Below the pieces are notes generated by a model that saw only the letters and a list, made by a program, of their open reading frames with translations, ran no database searches and was not told where the DNA came from. From an uncultured Neokomagataea sp. (lineage in GTDB: Bacteria > Pseudomonadota > Alphaproteobacteria > Acetobacterales > Acetobacteraceae): a stretch of 64,000 nt of DNA. The translations under genes and the position numbers were made by a program. How positions within the stretch are numbered: position 1 is the stretch's first letter; each line of letters opens with the position of its first letter. The stretch is from NCBI RefSeq assembly GCF_946476835.1, contig NZ_CAMKWA010000005.1, positions 98,871 to 162,870 of the forward strand, in the 5' to 3' direction. This document shows, one piece after another, positions 9,043-18,076 of this stretch.

Positions 9043-9636
9043 ATGGACACTAATCTCCTTGTCGGCGACCTAATAAGAACAAAAGAATCATCTGTAAATC
9101 AAAACTTGACCGACCTAGGAAAGAGGGCACGAGGACCATATTTTTTAGGAAGACACCCCGCTCTTGTACTGCAAAGAGGTATTTATGGATACGGTGCCCG
9201 AGACCTCGCTACCATCACCTACAAACAAAAAAATGGCAAATGGTCTAATCGAAACACAATAATTTGTTTACGATACTTTGAACTCGTTTCAAGACCTCAA
9301 AAAAGTGCTTTCCTCAACCCATTTAAAACATGGGAAGCTTATGAACAAAGGCGCAGCATTACCCTCGTCAAATCTAAAAAGTGCGTTTACAGTTTTCAGT
9401 GGGCCAACTCTGTCTGCACAACAGACCCTGATACCCCTTTGATGTATCAGCCACTGCCCATGTCTCACGCTGAATTAAGAGCATATATCCGCCTGGCGCT
9501 TTCCAAAACAAGCGATCATGAATCACGACGAGAAAACGGTGTGATGCCCAGAGAGTATTTAGATGAAATATTCCAGCGCACAACGATGAATTTTGACCCT
9601 GTATTCGAAGAATATGCAATCCAAATACAAACTTAA
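9043..9636 (+). CDS. Hypothetical protein, 197 residues, unrecognised
   Basis: I do not recognise this protein. It has no signal peptide and no membrane segment, is basic in its first two thirds (many Arg/Lys, a GRHPALVLQRGIYGYGARD stretch at ~36-54) and acidic at the end. Two cysteines lie near residues 114 and 125 and an isolated one near 83. It begins 33 nt after the glycosyltransferase stop, in the same direction, with AAGAAG about 12 nt before the ATG, so it probably shares the transcript. Its low GC matches the glycosyltransferase and contrasts with flanking housekeeping genes. A role tied to the glycosyltransferase is only inferred from position. Confidence 0.6.
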   Translation: MDTNLLVGDLIRTKESSVNQNLTDLGKRARGPYFLGRHPALVLQRGIYGYGARDLATITYKQKNGKWSNRNTIICLRYFELVSRPQKSAFLNPFKTWEAYEQRRSITLVKSKKCVYSFQWANSVCTTDPDTPLMYQPLPMSHAELRAYIRLALSKTSDHESRRENGVMPREYLDEIFQRTTMNFDPVFEEYAIQIQT

Positions 9637-9682
9637 CAGAACTAAATTACTATCATCACGATCTCAAATTAGTGTTTCATAA

Positions 9683-9892
9683 CTTTATGATTGCTACCTA
9701 ATCCAACCCACAGCATCTGCTCCAGAAAGTTTTCTCTTTGTTTCTATTCATGAGAGTGATGAAAATTTAGGACGTGCCGCCTTATCCGTAATCGAACGCT
9801 CTGTAACCGAAAAACAATACCGTACAGAACACTCATTTCTTTCACGGATTACACCACACCTTGAACCCCATATTCTGAACGCAGCTTTCTAG
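9683..9892 (+). pseudogene. C-terminal remnant of an unidentified gene
   Basis: A 69-codon open stretch runs from just after an in-frame TAA (9680-9682) to TAG at 9890-9892. It contains no ATG, GTG or TTG start. The translation looks like real protein (FLFVSIHESDENLGRAALSV near its start, ending PHLEPHILNAAF) with codon use like the host core genes. It reads as the 3' end of a gene whose 5' part was lost, probably when the AT-rich glycosyltransferase segment came in. A weak resemblance to the end of sugar-binding regulators is not enough to name it. Confidence 0.45.
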
Positions 9893-9928
9893 GGTGGATC
9901 TTCGTGACAAAAACCCACCCTAAAACGA

Positions 9929-10789
9929 TCAACCATTCACAATAATACCGCCATTCACATGCAACGTCTGCCCCGTCACAAAAGAAGCATCATCACTAGC
10001 TAAATATACATAGGCTGGCCCCAACTCCGCAGGGTCTGCGCAACGTTGCATAGGAGTGCTTTTCGTCAAATCAGCAACCGTCTGCGGGTCAATAGGCCCC
10101 CAACTTGCAGGTTGCAAAGGTGTCCATACCGGGCCAGGTGCCACCGCATTCACCCGCACACCATGAGACACCAACTCTAAGGCCAAAGCACGTGTAAAAC
10201 CGAGTTCTGCGGCCTTAGTAGTCGAGTATGCAAGCAACGCCTTATTACCCATAAAGGCATTAATAGACGACGTATTAATAATTGCACCGCCTGACGACAA
10301 ATGCGGGACAGCTGAGCGCGCCAGATAAAAATATCCATTGATATTAATATCCATATGGCGCTGCCACTCATCATCAGAAATTGAGCAAATATCTTCACTC
10401 ACAACCTGAATACCAGCATTATTGACTAATATATCAAGACCACCAAACTCACGAACGACCTGCTCGACCGCATTTTTACATACGCTGCTAGAAGCAACAT
10501 CACCCGCAATCGCCAGAGCCTTGCGCCCCTCAGCCTCAATGAGACGGACTGTCTCTTGGGCATCATCATGCTCTTCCAAATAAAGAAACGCTACATCCGC
10601 CCCCTCACGGGCGAAGTGCAGCGCTACAGAACGACCAATCCCGCTATCACCACCGCTGATCAATGCCTTTTTGCCCGCAAGCTTACCGCTCCCGCGATAA
10701 TCTTCACGGATATGTACAGCCAAGGGCTCTAACGCAGACTCTTTGCCCGGTTGATGTTCCTGCGATTGCGGAGGGATTGTTGTGGGCAT
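9929..10789 (-). CDS. SDR-family NAD(P)-dependent oxidoreductase (YhdF/YghA-like)
   Basis: A 286-residue classical short-chain dehydrogenase with a ~38-residue N-terminal extension rich in Pro/Gln/Glu, as in the YghA/general-stress-protein-39 group. Visible marks: cofactor loop SGGDSGIGRS at ~45-54, NNAG near residue 122, catalytic Ser in NTSSINAF, and YxxxK as YSTTK near residue 188. The C-terminal GQTLHVNGG is typical of the fold. Substrate is unknown; relatives act on sugars, alcohols or ketones and several are stress induced. The ribosome site is weak. It is separated from serS by 144 bp with a nested hairpin. Confidence 0.88.
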   Translation of the reverse strand: MPTTIPPQSQEHQPGKESALEPLAVHIREDYRGSGKLAGKKALISGGDSGIGRSVALHFAREGADVAFLYLEEHDDAQETVRLIEAEGRKALAIAGDVASSSVCKNAVEQVVREFGGLDILVNNAGIQVVSEDICSISDDEWQRHMDININGYFYLARSAVPHLSSGGAIINTSSINAFMGNKALLAYSTTKAAELGFTRALALELVSHGVRVNAVAPGPVWTPLQPASWGPIDPQTVADLTKSTPMQRCADPAELGPAYVYLASDDASFVTGQTLHVNGGIIVNG

Positions 10790-10863
10790 AACAGAAACTC
10801 GCTCAAAGTTTTTTGCCCCTTACACATAAGAAGCACTCTGCACGAGAAAACGCTGCCCACTCC

Positions 10864-10908
10864 CTGACTGTTGCCTCCATCACCTATCTGTGAAGATAGA
10901 ACAGTCAG
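10864..10908. repeat. Nested inverted repeat between serS and the SDR gene
   Basis: Outer arms CTGACTGTT / AACAGTCAG (10864-10872 with 10900-10908) enclose inner arms CTATCT / AGATAG (10884-10889 with 10894-10899). On the minus strand a T6 run precedes the hairpin instead of following it, so it is not a standard serS terminator. It may be an operator or leader structure of the SDR gene 75 nt downstream. Confidence 0.5.
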
Positions 10909-10933
10909 AAAAAACATCACTCCGCATAACGGC

Positions 10934-12202
10934 TTAAACCGCCGTAATAACCTTCATACCCCCCATATAAGGAACCAAAGCTTCTGGCACCGTGATGCTG
11001 CCATCTTCATTTTGATATGTTTCCATAAGCGCAATCATCGTACGCCCGAGCGCGAGGCCAGAACCATTCAACGTATGCACAAACGCTGGCCCCTTAGCCG
11101 TCCGATAACGCGCATTCATACGACGCGCCTGAAACGCACGTGTATTAGAGCACGATGAAATTTCACGCCACGCCCCCTGCCCAGGCAACCATGCTTCAAG
11201 ATCATAAGTCTTAGCTGCCCCAAAACCCGTATCACCTGCACAAAGCAGCATACGACGGAAAGGAATTTCCAACCGCTCCAGCACTGTTTCTGCAGCCCGC
11301 GTCATGCGTTCATGTTCATCATCGCTTGTCTCAGGCGCAACCACGGACACCAACTCACATTTCATGAATTGATGCTGACGCAACATGCCGCGTACGTCAC
11401 GACCAGCAGAGCCAGCTTCTGAACGGAAGCATGCGGACAGTGCCGTCATACGGATTGGCAACGCAGTCTCTGGAAGAATATCTCCCATAACCGAAGCTGT
11501 TAAAGGTACTTCAGCGGTGGGGATTAACCAGCGCCCATCTTCCGTCCGAAAAGACTCTTCCGAAAACTTCGGCAGCTTATCCGTGCCATACATGGCATCA
11601 TCGCCAACCAAAAGCGGCACGGTCGTTTCGCTATAACCAAACTCCGTGGTGTGCGTGTCGAGCATAAACTGCCCTAAAGCACGCTCCAAACGCGCCAAAG
11701 CACCACGCAGCATGACAAACCGTGCACCAGACAATTTGCTAGCCGTCGGGAAATCCATCAGGCCGAGTTGTTCACCTAATTCAAAGTGCTGCTTTGGCGT
11801 GAACGCGAAATCACGCACCGTGCCACGCTCATGAACAACAACATTATCGCTCTCATCCTTGCCATCCGGCACAGAAGAATCAAGCTGGTTCGGCAATGCT
11901 TTGAGCACATCATCAATGCCCGCCTGCAAAACATTTGCCTTCTCTTCCAACGTCACGATCTCTTCACGCAGAGCAACAGCCCGCGCTTCCAACTCGCTCG
12001 TATCCGCACCGCTGCGCTTACCCTGACCGATCTCTTTCGCGATGGTCTTTCGTGCCGCTTGTGCATCTTGCAGCGCTGCTAAAGCCGTACGACGGGCTTC
12101 GTCTTCTTCAACAATCTTCTGCCCGACTGGAGCAAGGCCACGGCGCTTAAGAGCTGTATCGAACGCATTCGGATCCGCGCGCAGGGCTTTAAGGTCGTGC
12201 AT
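10934..12202 (-). CDS. serS: Seryl-tRNA synthetase
   Basis: A 422-residue class II synthetase that charges tRNA-Ser. The N-terminal ~110 residues form the long antiparallel coiled-coil arm that holds the tRNA variable loop (heptad-rich [19 protein letters not shown] region). The catalytic core shows motif 2 ([20 protein letters not shown] near residue 263) and motif 3 ([19 protein letters not shown] near residue 376). Length is usual. GGAG lies 8 nt before the ATG. It is the last gene of the dgt-to-serS run, 29 nt after tatC. Confidence 0.97.
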   Translation of the reverse strand: MHDLKALRADPNAFDTALKRRGLAPVGQKIVEEDEARRTALAALQDAQAARKTIAKEIGQGKRSGADTSELEARAVALREEIVTLEEKANVLQAGIDDVLKALPNQLDSSVPDGKDESDNVVVHERGTVRDFAFTPKQHFELGEQLGLMDFPTASKLSGARFVMLRGALARLERALGQFMLDTHTTEFGYSETTVPLLVGDDAMYGTDKLPKFSEESFRTEDGRWLIPTAEVPLTASVMGDILPETALPIRMTALSACFRSEAGSAGRDVRGMLRQHQFMKCELVSVVAPETSDDEHERMTRAAETVLERLEIPFRRMLLCAGDTGFGAAKTYDLEAWLPGQGAWREISSCSNTRAFQARRMNARYRTAKGPAFVHTLNGSGLALGRTMIALMETYQNEDGSITVPEALVPYMGGMKVITAV

Positions 12203-12231
12203 GGTTCAGGCTCCGTTTCTTCGTCTTACAA

Positions 12232-13017
12232 TCAATCAACATCATCAGGCTCCGGCTTTGGCTCAACCAAACGTGCCGTAAGAATAGAGACCTCATACAA
12301 CGCCACTAGCGGAACTGCGAGGCTCAACATCGTAATCGCATCTGGTGGTGCAATCACAGCAGAGACTGCAAAAGACGCCACAACCGCATAACGACGGAAT
12401 TTCTTTAACTGAGCGACACTCACTAACCCAACACGCGCCAAGAGCGTCAAAACAACCGGCAATTCAAAACACACCCCAAAAGCAAGGATCATTTTGGTGA
12501 CCAAAGTGAGGTATTCTGAAACCTTCGCTTGCAGCTCAATCTGCATCCCATCACTACCGGGCGCACCGCTCTGGAACGATAGGAAAAACTGCCATGCAAA
12601 CGGGAAGACAACGTAGTAAGCCAGCGCTGCCCCCATCAAAAACATCACCGGCGTTGCCACCAAAAACGGTGCAAACGCTTTCTTCTCACTACGATACAAA
12701 CCCGGTGCAATAAAAATCCAAGCCTGAATGGCAATCATCGGAAAAGATAAGAACGTCGCCCCGAACAAAGCCACACGAATATACGTAAAAAACGCTTCAT
12801 AAAGCGCCGTATAAATCAAATGTGGCTGCTCCCCCTTCTGCCGCATGATTGTGCCCAAAGGCGCAGCCAGAAACCGATACAATTCACCTGAGAAATGATA
12901 ACAAATCCCAAAAGCCACCACGAACGTCGCAATAGACCAGATCAATCGCCGCCGAAGCTCTACAATATGCTCCAGCAAAGGCATCGGCTTATCATCAAGT
13001 GCATCCGCCTCGCTCAT
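12232..13017 (-). CDS. tatC: Sec-independent protein translocase TatC
   Basis: A 261-residue inner-membrane protein with the six-helix TatC pattern. The N-terminus has MPLLEHIVELRRRLIWS (~12-28), the conserved HxxELRxR signature that recognises the twin-arginine signal, followed by transmembrane segments with the Phe/Pro-rich FAPFLVATPVMFLMGAALAYYVVFPFAWQF region and FGVCFELPVVL near residue 180. It is the receptor core of the Tat export system for folded proteins. Start overlaps the tatB stop as ATGA, so it is translationally coupled. The Tat-exported amidase at 42.1-43.0 kb is a likely client. Confidence 0.96.
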   Translation of the reverse strand: MSEADALDDKPMPLLEHIVELRRRLIWSIATFVVAFGICYHFSGELYRFLAAPLGTIMRQKGEQPHLIYTALYEAFFTYIRVALFGATFLSFPMIAIQAWIFIAPGLYRSEKKAFAPFLVATPVMFLMGAALAYYVVFPFAWQFFLSFQSGAPGSDGMQIELQAKVSEYLTLVTKMILAFGVCFELPVVLTLLARVGLVSVAQLKKFRRYAVVASFAVSAVIAPPDAITMLSLAVPLVALYEVSILTARLVEPKPEPDDVD

Positions 13018-13592
13018 GCCTGCGTCTCCTCACGTCTAATCGGCACACGGCGGCCATGATGGAGCGTCCGCACCGGGGGTAAAATATGCGGAGCCTCCCA
13101 GCGGGAACGCTCTCTTAATAAACGACGCGCCGTACTCGGCGGCATAATCACAGGCGCCTGCGCGACATCCTCATTTAACACATGCTCAACAACAGGCTGC
13201 TCTACCGGCACTCCCCCACCAAACGACTCATATGCGTCAGGCATGGGTGGCGGTGGTGGCAAGGGCGCAGGGGGCACGCGCGGTAATGCCGATGGGTCAT
13301 GCTTGTCATCCAGTGACAAACCTTCTCTCAAAGAGCCATCTGCATCAACAAAACGCCCAACACGGTCACGCAGATTGAAATTCCGTAAATTTCGGAACTC
13401 ATCACGCGCATCAGAGAGATCCGCTTCGCGCACCATATCATCCACATGAGACTGAAACTCTGAAGCCATACGCCTCATCGCTTTAATCCCATTCGAAATT
13501 GTACGGATCGCAACAGGCAGGTCTTTCGGGCGGATAAAAATCATCGCCACGATCACGAACAGCGCAATCTCAGAAAAACTAAAGTCGAACAT
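13014..13592 (-). CDS. tatB: Sec-independent protein translocase TatB
   Basis: A 192-residue protein: one N-terminal transmembrane helix (FSEIALFVIVAMIFIRPKDLP, with the usual early Glu and the Pro hinge), then an amphipathic helix (VAIRTISNGIKAMRRMASEFQ) and a long Pro-rich polar tail. These are the TatB hallmarks; the tail is longer and more proline-rich than in enterobacteria. It forms the signal-peptide receptor with TatC. No tatA lies beside it, unlike many alphaproteobacteria, so TatA must be encoded elsewhere. Confidence 0.92.
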   Translation of the reverse strand: MFDFSFSEIALFVIVAMIFIRPKDLPVAIRTISNGIKAMRRMASEFQSHVDDMVREADLSDARDEFRNLRNFNLRDRVGRFVDADGSLREGLSLDDKHDPSALPRVPPAPLPPPPPMPDAYESFGGGVPVEQPVVEHVLNEDVAQAPVIMPPSTARRLLRERSRWEAPHILPPVRTLHHGRRVPIRREETQA

Positions 13593-13624
13593 GCGCCAAC
13601 CCTACCCCTTCACAGCCTTCTCGC

Positions 13625-14212
13625 CTATCCTTCATCTTGCGGATCACGCGTCATTCCTGCCGTTTCTGCGTCTTCTGTCGCCGCACGATCTAACAAGAAG
13701 TCCTCTCGGCGCGGCAACGCAGCCAGAGAAGATAAACCGAACACTTCTAAAAAACGTGCTGTTGTACCCCATAATACCGGCCGGCCCGGCACATCTTTTC
13801 GCCCTTTTGGAGACACCAAACCATCTTCCAAAAGCGCATCCAACACCGCCTGCCCTAAGGAGACCCCGCGTACAGCTTCAACTTCTGAGCGCGTACATGG
13901 CTGATGATATGCAATAACAGCAAGCGTCTCCATCACACTCCTGCTCAAACGCCGTGGTTTCTCAATAACCCGCGTCAAAGCGCCTGCATATTCGGCACGT
14001 GTCCGAAACTGCCAGCCACCAGCCACCTCAACCAATTCAATCGCATGATGCTCAAAGCGCTTTTGTATCTCCAAAAGCACTTCTGGAGCATGTGCCTCCA
14101 AATCTTGCGAACGTAAAAGATCTACCATTGCTGATAAGCGAACAGGCTCTGGAGAGGCAAAAATCAATGCTTCCAGCAAACATGCTGCATCCATGTTCTT
14201 CGCGCCCTTCAT
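13625..14212 (-). CDS. scpB: Segregation and condensation protein ScpB
   Basis: A 195-residue winged-helix protein that joins SMC and ScpA in the bacterial condensin complex. Typical ScpB features are EALIFASPEPVRL at the N-terminus, and the SRSVMETLAVIAYHQPCTRSEVEAVRGV and GRKDVPGRPVLWGTT segments. Start ATG overlaps the scpA stop by four bases (ATGA), indicating coupled translation and a shared complex. Confidence 0.95.
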   Translation of the reverse strand: MKGAKNMDAACLLEALIFASPEPVRLSAMVDLLRSQDLEAHAPEVLLEIQKRFEHHAIELVEVAGGWQFRTRAEYAGALTRVIEKPRRLSRSVMETLAVIAYHQPCTRSEVEAVRGVSLGQAVLDALLEDGLVSPKGRKDVPGRPVLWGTTARFLEVFGLSSLAALPRREDFLLDRAATEDAETAGMTRDPQDEG

Positions 14213-15009
14213 GGCACACTCCGAAAATGAATATCGGCAAAAGCTTCATCTTGCCGCAGTTGAATACGGCCTGTTTTAGCCATTTCCAGCCCTGCGACTA
14301 GAGAGCCTGCCAGAGCAGCATGCCGTCCAATGGTCGTTTCTTCTTCTGGAAAAATATCCGGTACGATTGCATTCAAAGCGTACCATTCTTCCCCCACCCC
14401 ATCTGACAACATGGCTTTTAACCGCGCCAAAGCATCTTGCACGCTCCAATATCGACGTATTTTAGGCGTATAAACACGCTTCTTAAACGTTCTACGACGT
14501 GCAGACAGATAAGACGTGATCAACGATGTCAGGTCTACTTTCAACCCAGAGCGATCAATTTCAGTATGATCTTCTCCCGCCCCCCGGCGAAAAACATCAA
14601 CGCCTAATTTGGGCTGTTTTCCAAGCCACAAGGCAGCTTCACGCATTTGCTCCAACGCAACCAAGCGCCCTTGCAATAATTCTACGGCTTCTTCAGCTGT
14701 GGCGTCATTTTGTTCTGCAGGCAGCAGCAAACGTGACTTTAACCAGGCCAACCACGCCGCCATAACCAACCAATCAGCAGCCAATTCCAGCCGAAAAGAA
14801 CGTGCTTCAGCACGCGCCTTTTCCACCAGAGCAAGATACTGCTCCACCAATTGCAGAATGGAAATCTGAGCCAAGTCCACTTTCTGCGCCCGAGCTAACT
14901 CAAGCAACAGATCTAGAGGCCCCTCATAACCATCCAGCGTAAGGTGGAGCGTATCGTCGTTCAAAGCACACTCAGAACTGGGCTGGCGTACACGCAATAG
15001 ACTGCGCAT
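14209..15009 (-). CDS. scpA: Segregation and condensation protein ScpA
   Basis: A ~266-residue kleisin subunit of the SMC-ScpAB condensin. The N-terminal domain that binds the SMC neck is clear (LTLDGYEGPLDLLLELARAQKVDLAQISI), as is the C-terminal winged helix (TGRIQLRQDEAFADIHFR). The ATG at 15009 makes the gene overlap the SPOR gene by 38 nt; a TTG at 14964, just past the SPOR stop, is an alternative start that would remove 15 poorly conserved residues. Either way translation follows directly from the upstream gene. Confidence 0.94.
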   Translation of the reverse strand: MRSLLRVRQPSSECALNDDTLHLTLDGYEGPLDLLLELARAQKVDLAQISILQLVEQYLALVEKARAEARSFRLELAADWLVMAAWLAWLKSRLLLPAEQNDATAEEAVELLQGRLVALEQMREAALWLGKQPKLGVDVFRRGAGEDHTEIDRSGLKVDLTSLITSYLSARRRTFKKRVYTPKIRRYWSVQDALARLKAMLSDGVGEEWYALNAIVPDIFPEEETTIGRHAALAGSLVAGLEMAKTGRIQLRQDEAFADIHFRSVP

Positions 15010-16219
15010 GCAGCTTCACACAAAACGCACGGGCAGCCTTACTATCAGCAAAACCACCAATACGGAGACGTACAAAACTACGATCCCCCTGCGTCGTATG
15101 CTCAAAAAGCGGCGTATGCCCACTCAGTAGACCAGCAGCACGTGCGCGCAAGGTCTCCCATTCATGATGCGCCATGGCTTCACTATTGAGTGCAGCCAAT
15201 TGCACCTCATGATGCCCACTACCCAGTGCAGCGTGCGACGTATCATCACTCTCCGGCACAGGAGAGGGCGGCGGCAATGGAGCAGCCACAGCAGGGCGCG
15301 GTGTCGGAGCAGGCCCAACCTCTTGCCGAATAATACGCTCTCGCTCCGGAGAAACCCGTCGTGACGTCACAGCGGACCGTACAGCCGGCAAAGAAGGCGT
15401 CTCTGCCGCATCGCCATCATCATCACTCGATGTCGCCGCTTTAGCAGCTTTCACTGGCGCTGGTGGCAGAGCATGCTTGACAGGTGCAGGTACTTCATCC
15501 TGTACCGCCGGAGTAGGTGTCACTGCAGCCAACTGTGTCTGCCCTCCCCCCACTGCACCTGATGCAGCACCATCTTTCGGCTGTGCATTCAGTGATGACA
15601 CCCCCACCGGCTTCTCGTCCGTAACAGCAGGAGCCGTAACCATATTTTGTGCAACCGGCCTTGGTTCCGGAGGCGCACCATACTGCCGGGCAAAAGCCTT
15701 CGTATCGGGCTGTTCTGGCCCCGGGGCCAAATGCGCCTCTCCGCTACCCGTCATATCCGTACTGTCATCACCGGCCATCAACTGCATTCCACCGGGATCT
15801 GCCGGAACTTCACGTACGGCCCCCGGCGGCGGCCCAATAATCGGTACACCACCGTGATGCTTACCAACCAAGCTCCAACCACCAACTGCAACCAGCAAAA
15901 CAGCACCAATGCCGACAGCACCACCGACGAGCTTACGCGTCGCCGGATCGCTCCCAAGGAACGACATAAATCCGGCACCAGCAGCCGCCTTTACCTTCCC
16001 CTGCCCAGCCGGTGACGCCGCATTCGCAGGACGTGCCGCGCCACGACGGCGAGACGGCACATCATCATAATCTTGGCTCAACCGTTCACGCCCTTGCGGA
16101 CGGCTCTCCGGGGGCCGTGCAGCAGGTCCACGGTCATCGCCTCCCCCGAGCGGACGGCGAGGAAGATCATCCCGCCGTGGTGGTTCATCATGCCGATAGC
16201 CGTCACCACCATCTGCCAT
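14972..16219 (-). CDS. SPOR-domain envelope protein (FtsN-like)
   Basis: A 415-residue single-pass inner-membrane protein. Residues 1-95 are a cytoplasmic Arg/Pro/Asp-rich tail, ~97-118 a transmembrane helix (VGGAVGIGAVLLVAVGGWSLVG), ~120-335 a long low-complexity Pro/Ala linker across the periplasm, and ~340-415 a SPOR domain (LRARAAGLLSGH, FVRLRIGGFADSKAARAFC), which binds denuded septal peptidoglycan. This layout matches FtsN-like cell-division proteins. Its start overlaps the argS stop by one base (TAATG) behind GGAGGAAA. Position between argS and scpA is a conserved alphaproteobacterial arrangement. Confidence 0.88.
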   Translation of the reverse strand: MADGGDGYRHDEPPRRDDLPRRPLGGGDDRGPAARPPESRPQGRERLSQDYDDVPSRRRGAARPANAASPAGQGKVKAAAGAGFMSFLGSDPATRKLVGGAVGIGAVLLVAVGGWSLVGKHHGGVPIIGPPPGAVREVPADPGGMQLMAGDDSTDMTGSGEAHLAPGPEQPDTKAFARQYGAPPEPRPVAQNMVTAPAVTDEKPVGVSSLNAQPKDGAASGAVGGGQTQLAAVTPTPAVQDEVPAPVKHALPPAPVKAAKAATSSDDDGDAAETPSLPAVRSAVTSRRVSPERERIIRQEVGPAPTPRPAVAAPLPPPSPVPESDDTSHAALGSGHHEVQLAALNSEAMAHHEWETLRARAAGLLSGHTPLFEHTTQGDRSFVRLRIGGFADSKAARAFCVKLHAQSIACTPAQF

Positions 16220-18054
16220 TACATTTCCTCCACCGGCTCCACACCAAGAATGGCCAGAGCATTACGCAATACCTGAGCAAGAGCAGAGACCAACGCCAAC
16301 TTTGACAAGCTCAACGCACGGTCATTTTCATGCAAGAAACGCAGCGCTGCATCATCACGCCCACGGTTCCACAATGCATGGAAATCAGATGCCAAATCCA
16401 CACAATACGTTGCGATACGATGCGGCTCACGAGCGACTGCCGCGGCTTCAACCGTACGCGGGAATGCCGCCAAGCGACGCAATACAGCAATTTCCGCATC
16501 GGATGACAGACCGGACAGGTCCGCAGCATTCAAACTTTCAGCCGTCAGTGCATCCGCACCAAACATCGTCGCGGCAGAACGCAAGACCGAGCGGCAACGC
16601 GCATGGGCATATTGCACATAGAACACAGGATTATCACGCGTTTGTGCCACGACCACGTCAAGGTCGAACTCCATCTGCGCATCCGCCTTACGCGTCAACA
16701 TCGTAAAGCGCACCGCATCACGCCCAACTTCATCCAGAAGATCACGCAGCGTCACGAATGTTCCCGCACGCTTGGACATACGAACAGGCTCGCCATTTTT
16801 CATGATGCGCACAATCTGGCACATCACAACTTCAAAGCCTGTCTTACCCTCTGTTAATGCCGAGACAGCCGCCCGCATCCGTGAGACATAACCGCCATGA
16901 TCCGCACCCAACACATCAATCAGCACATCAGCATTACGTGCCTTTTGTGCATGGTAACCAATATCATTAGCAAAATACGTGTTGGTTCCATCTGACTTAC
17001 GCAACGCACGGTCGGTATCATCACCAAAATCCGTGGAACGGAACAGCGTTTGTGGGCGTGGTTCCCAATCTTCAGGCGTCTTACCCTTAGGTGGCTCAAG
17101 CACCCCCTCATAAAGCAGGCCCTTAGCGTCAAGCTGACCAATCGCGTCATCAACCAAGCCAGAAGCCAACGTCTCAGCTTCCGATGCAAAAACCTTATGC
17201 TCAATACCCAGAGCGTTCAGATCCTCACGGATGGCGGCCATCATCCGCACCAGAGCTGTCTGACGCACAATGTCGAACCAGACGGACACATCAGCCGGGC
17301 TACCATCTTCCGCAGCCAAGGTACGGCCATGTTCAGCAGCAATGGCCTCAGCAACCGGAATGAGGTACTCTCCTTGATATTGCAGCCCATTTGGCGTTAG
17401 CTTGCCAAAGGTTTCCGCATCAATATCCGTGCCAATAGCCTGCAAATAACGCCAATACACAGCCCATGTCAGGGCAACAACCTGCGTACCTGCATCATTG
17501 ATGTAATATTCGCGCGTGACATCATGACCCGCCGCTTCCAACAGGTTCGCCAGCGCGTCACCCACCACAGCACCACGGCAGTGCCCTACATGCATCGGCC
17601 CCGTCGGGTTCGCAGAAACATATTCCACATTAACCCGCGTACCATGCCCCAAACGGGAACGACCAAAAGCCCCTTCGGAACGCAGCACCGTACGCGTCAC
17701 ATCTTGCAGAACATCCGCCTTCAACGTCAGGTTCACAAAACCTGGCCCCGCAGATTCTGCTTTTGCAATCATCGGCAGAACGCTCAGTGCCTTCACCAAA
17801 TCCGCAGCAATCTCAACCGGTTTACGGCGCGCGGGCTTCGCAGCCAGCAACGCCGCGTTCGTCGCCATATCACCATGCGCAGCATCGCGTGGTGGTGTGA
17901 CTTCCACTCGTGCCAACACAGCATCAGGCACATCTGGCACCACAGAGCGCAGAGCCGTGCACACTAATTCGCGCGTCTGGGCGAACAAGCAGTCGGTCGT
18001 AAGGGTGGAAGAAACTGCGTCCATGATGCGTTCGAGTCCTGTCGTGTCTATCAT
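16219..18054 (-). CDS. argS: Arginyl-tRNA synthetase
   Basis: A ~611-residue class I synthetase charging tRNA-Arg. The HIGH-type signature is VSANPTGPMHVGHCRGAVVGD (~150-170), and the KMSKS equivalent is MSKRAGTF near residue 410. The C-terminal DALR anticodon-binding domain is recognisable from HARCRSVLRSA onward. The start is uncertain: TTG at 18060, ATG at 18054 or ATG at 18027, the last with AGGA upstream. It lies 16-22 nt after dgt and overlaps the SPOR gene start. Confidence 0.96.
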   Translation of the reverse strand: MIDTTGLERIMDAVSSTLTTDCLFAQTRELVCTALRSVVPDVPDAVLARVEVTPPRDAAHGDMATNAALLAAKPARRKPVEIAADLVKALSVLPMIAKAESAGPGFVNLTLKADVLQDVTRTVLRSEGAFGRSRLGHGTRVNVEYVSANPTGPMHVGHCRGAVVGDALANLLEAAGHDVTREYYINDAGTQVVALTWAVYWRYLQAIGTDIDAETFGKLTPNGLQYQGEYLIPVAEAIAAEHGRTLAAEDGSPADVSVWFDIVRQTALVRMMAAIREDLNALGIEHKVFASEAETLASGLVDDAIGQLDAKGLLYEGVLEPPKGKTPEDWEPRPQTLFRSTDFGDDTDRALRKSDGTNTYFANDIGYHAQKARNADVLIDVLGADHGGYVSRMRAAVSALTEGKTGFEVVMCQIVRIMKNGEPVRMSKRAGTFVTLRDLLDEVGRDAVRFTMLTRKADAQMEFDLDVVVAQTRDNPVFYVQYAHARCRSVLRSAATMFGADALTAESLNAADLSGLSSDAEIAVLRRLAAFPRTVEAAAVAREPHRIATYCVDLASDFHALWNRGRDDAALRFLHENDRALSLSKLALVSALAQVLRNALAILGVEPVEEM

Positions 18055-18076
18055 CGTCAAAAAAAGCGTGGCCTTA

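Noticed and set aside
9893..9928. Terminator after the SDR gene
   Set aside because: AGGGTGG / CCACCCT arms exist but with a long loop and no T-run at the right side; too weak to list.
15477..15857. 126-codon plus-strand frame opposite the SPOR gene linker
   Set aside because: Shadow of the Pro/Ala low-complexity linker; no ribosome site or conserved features.
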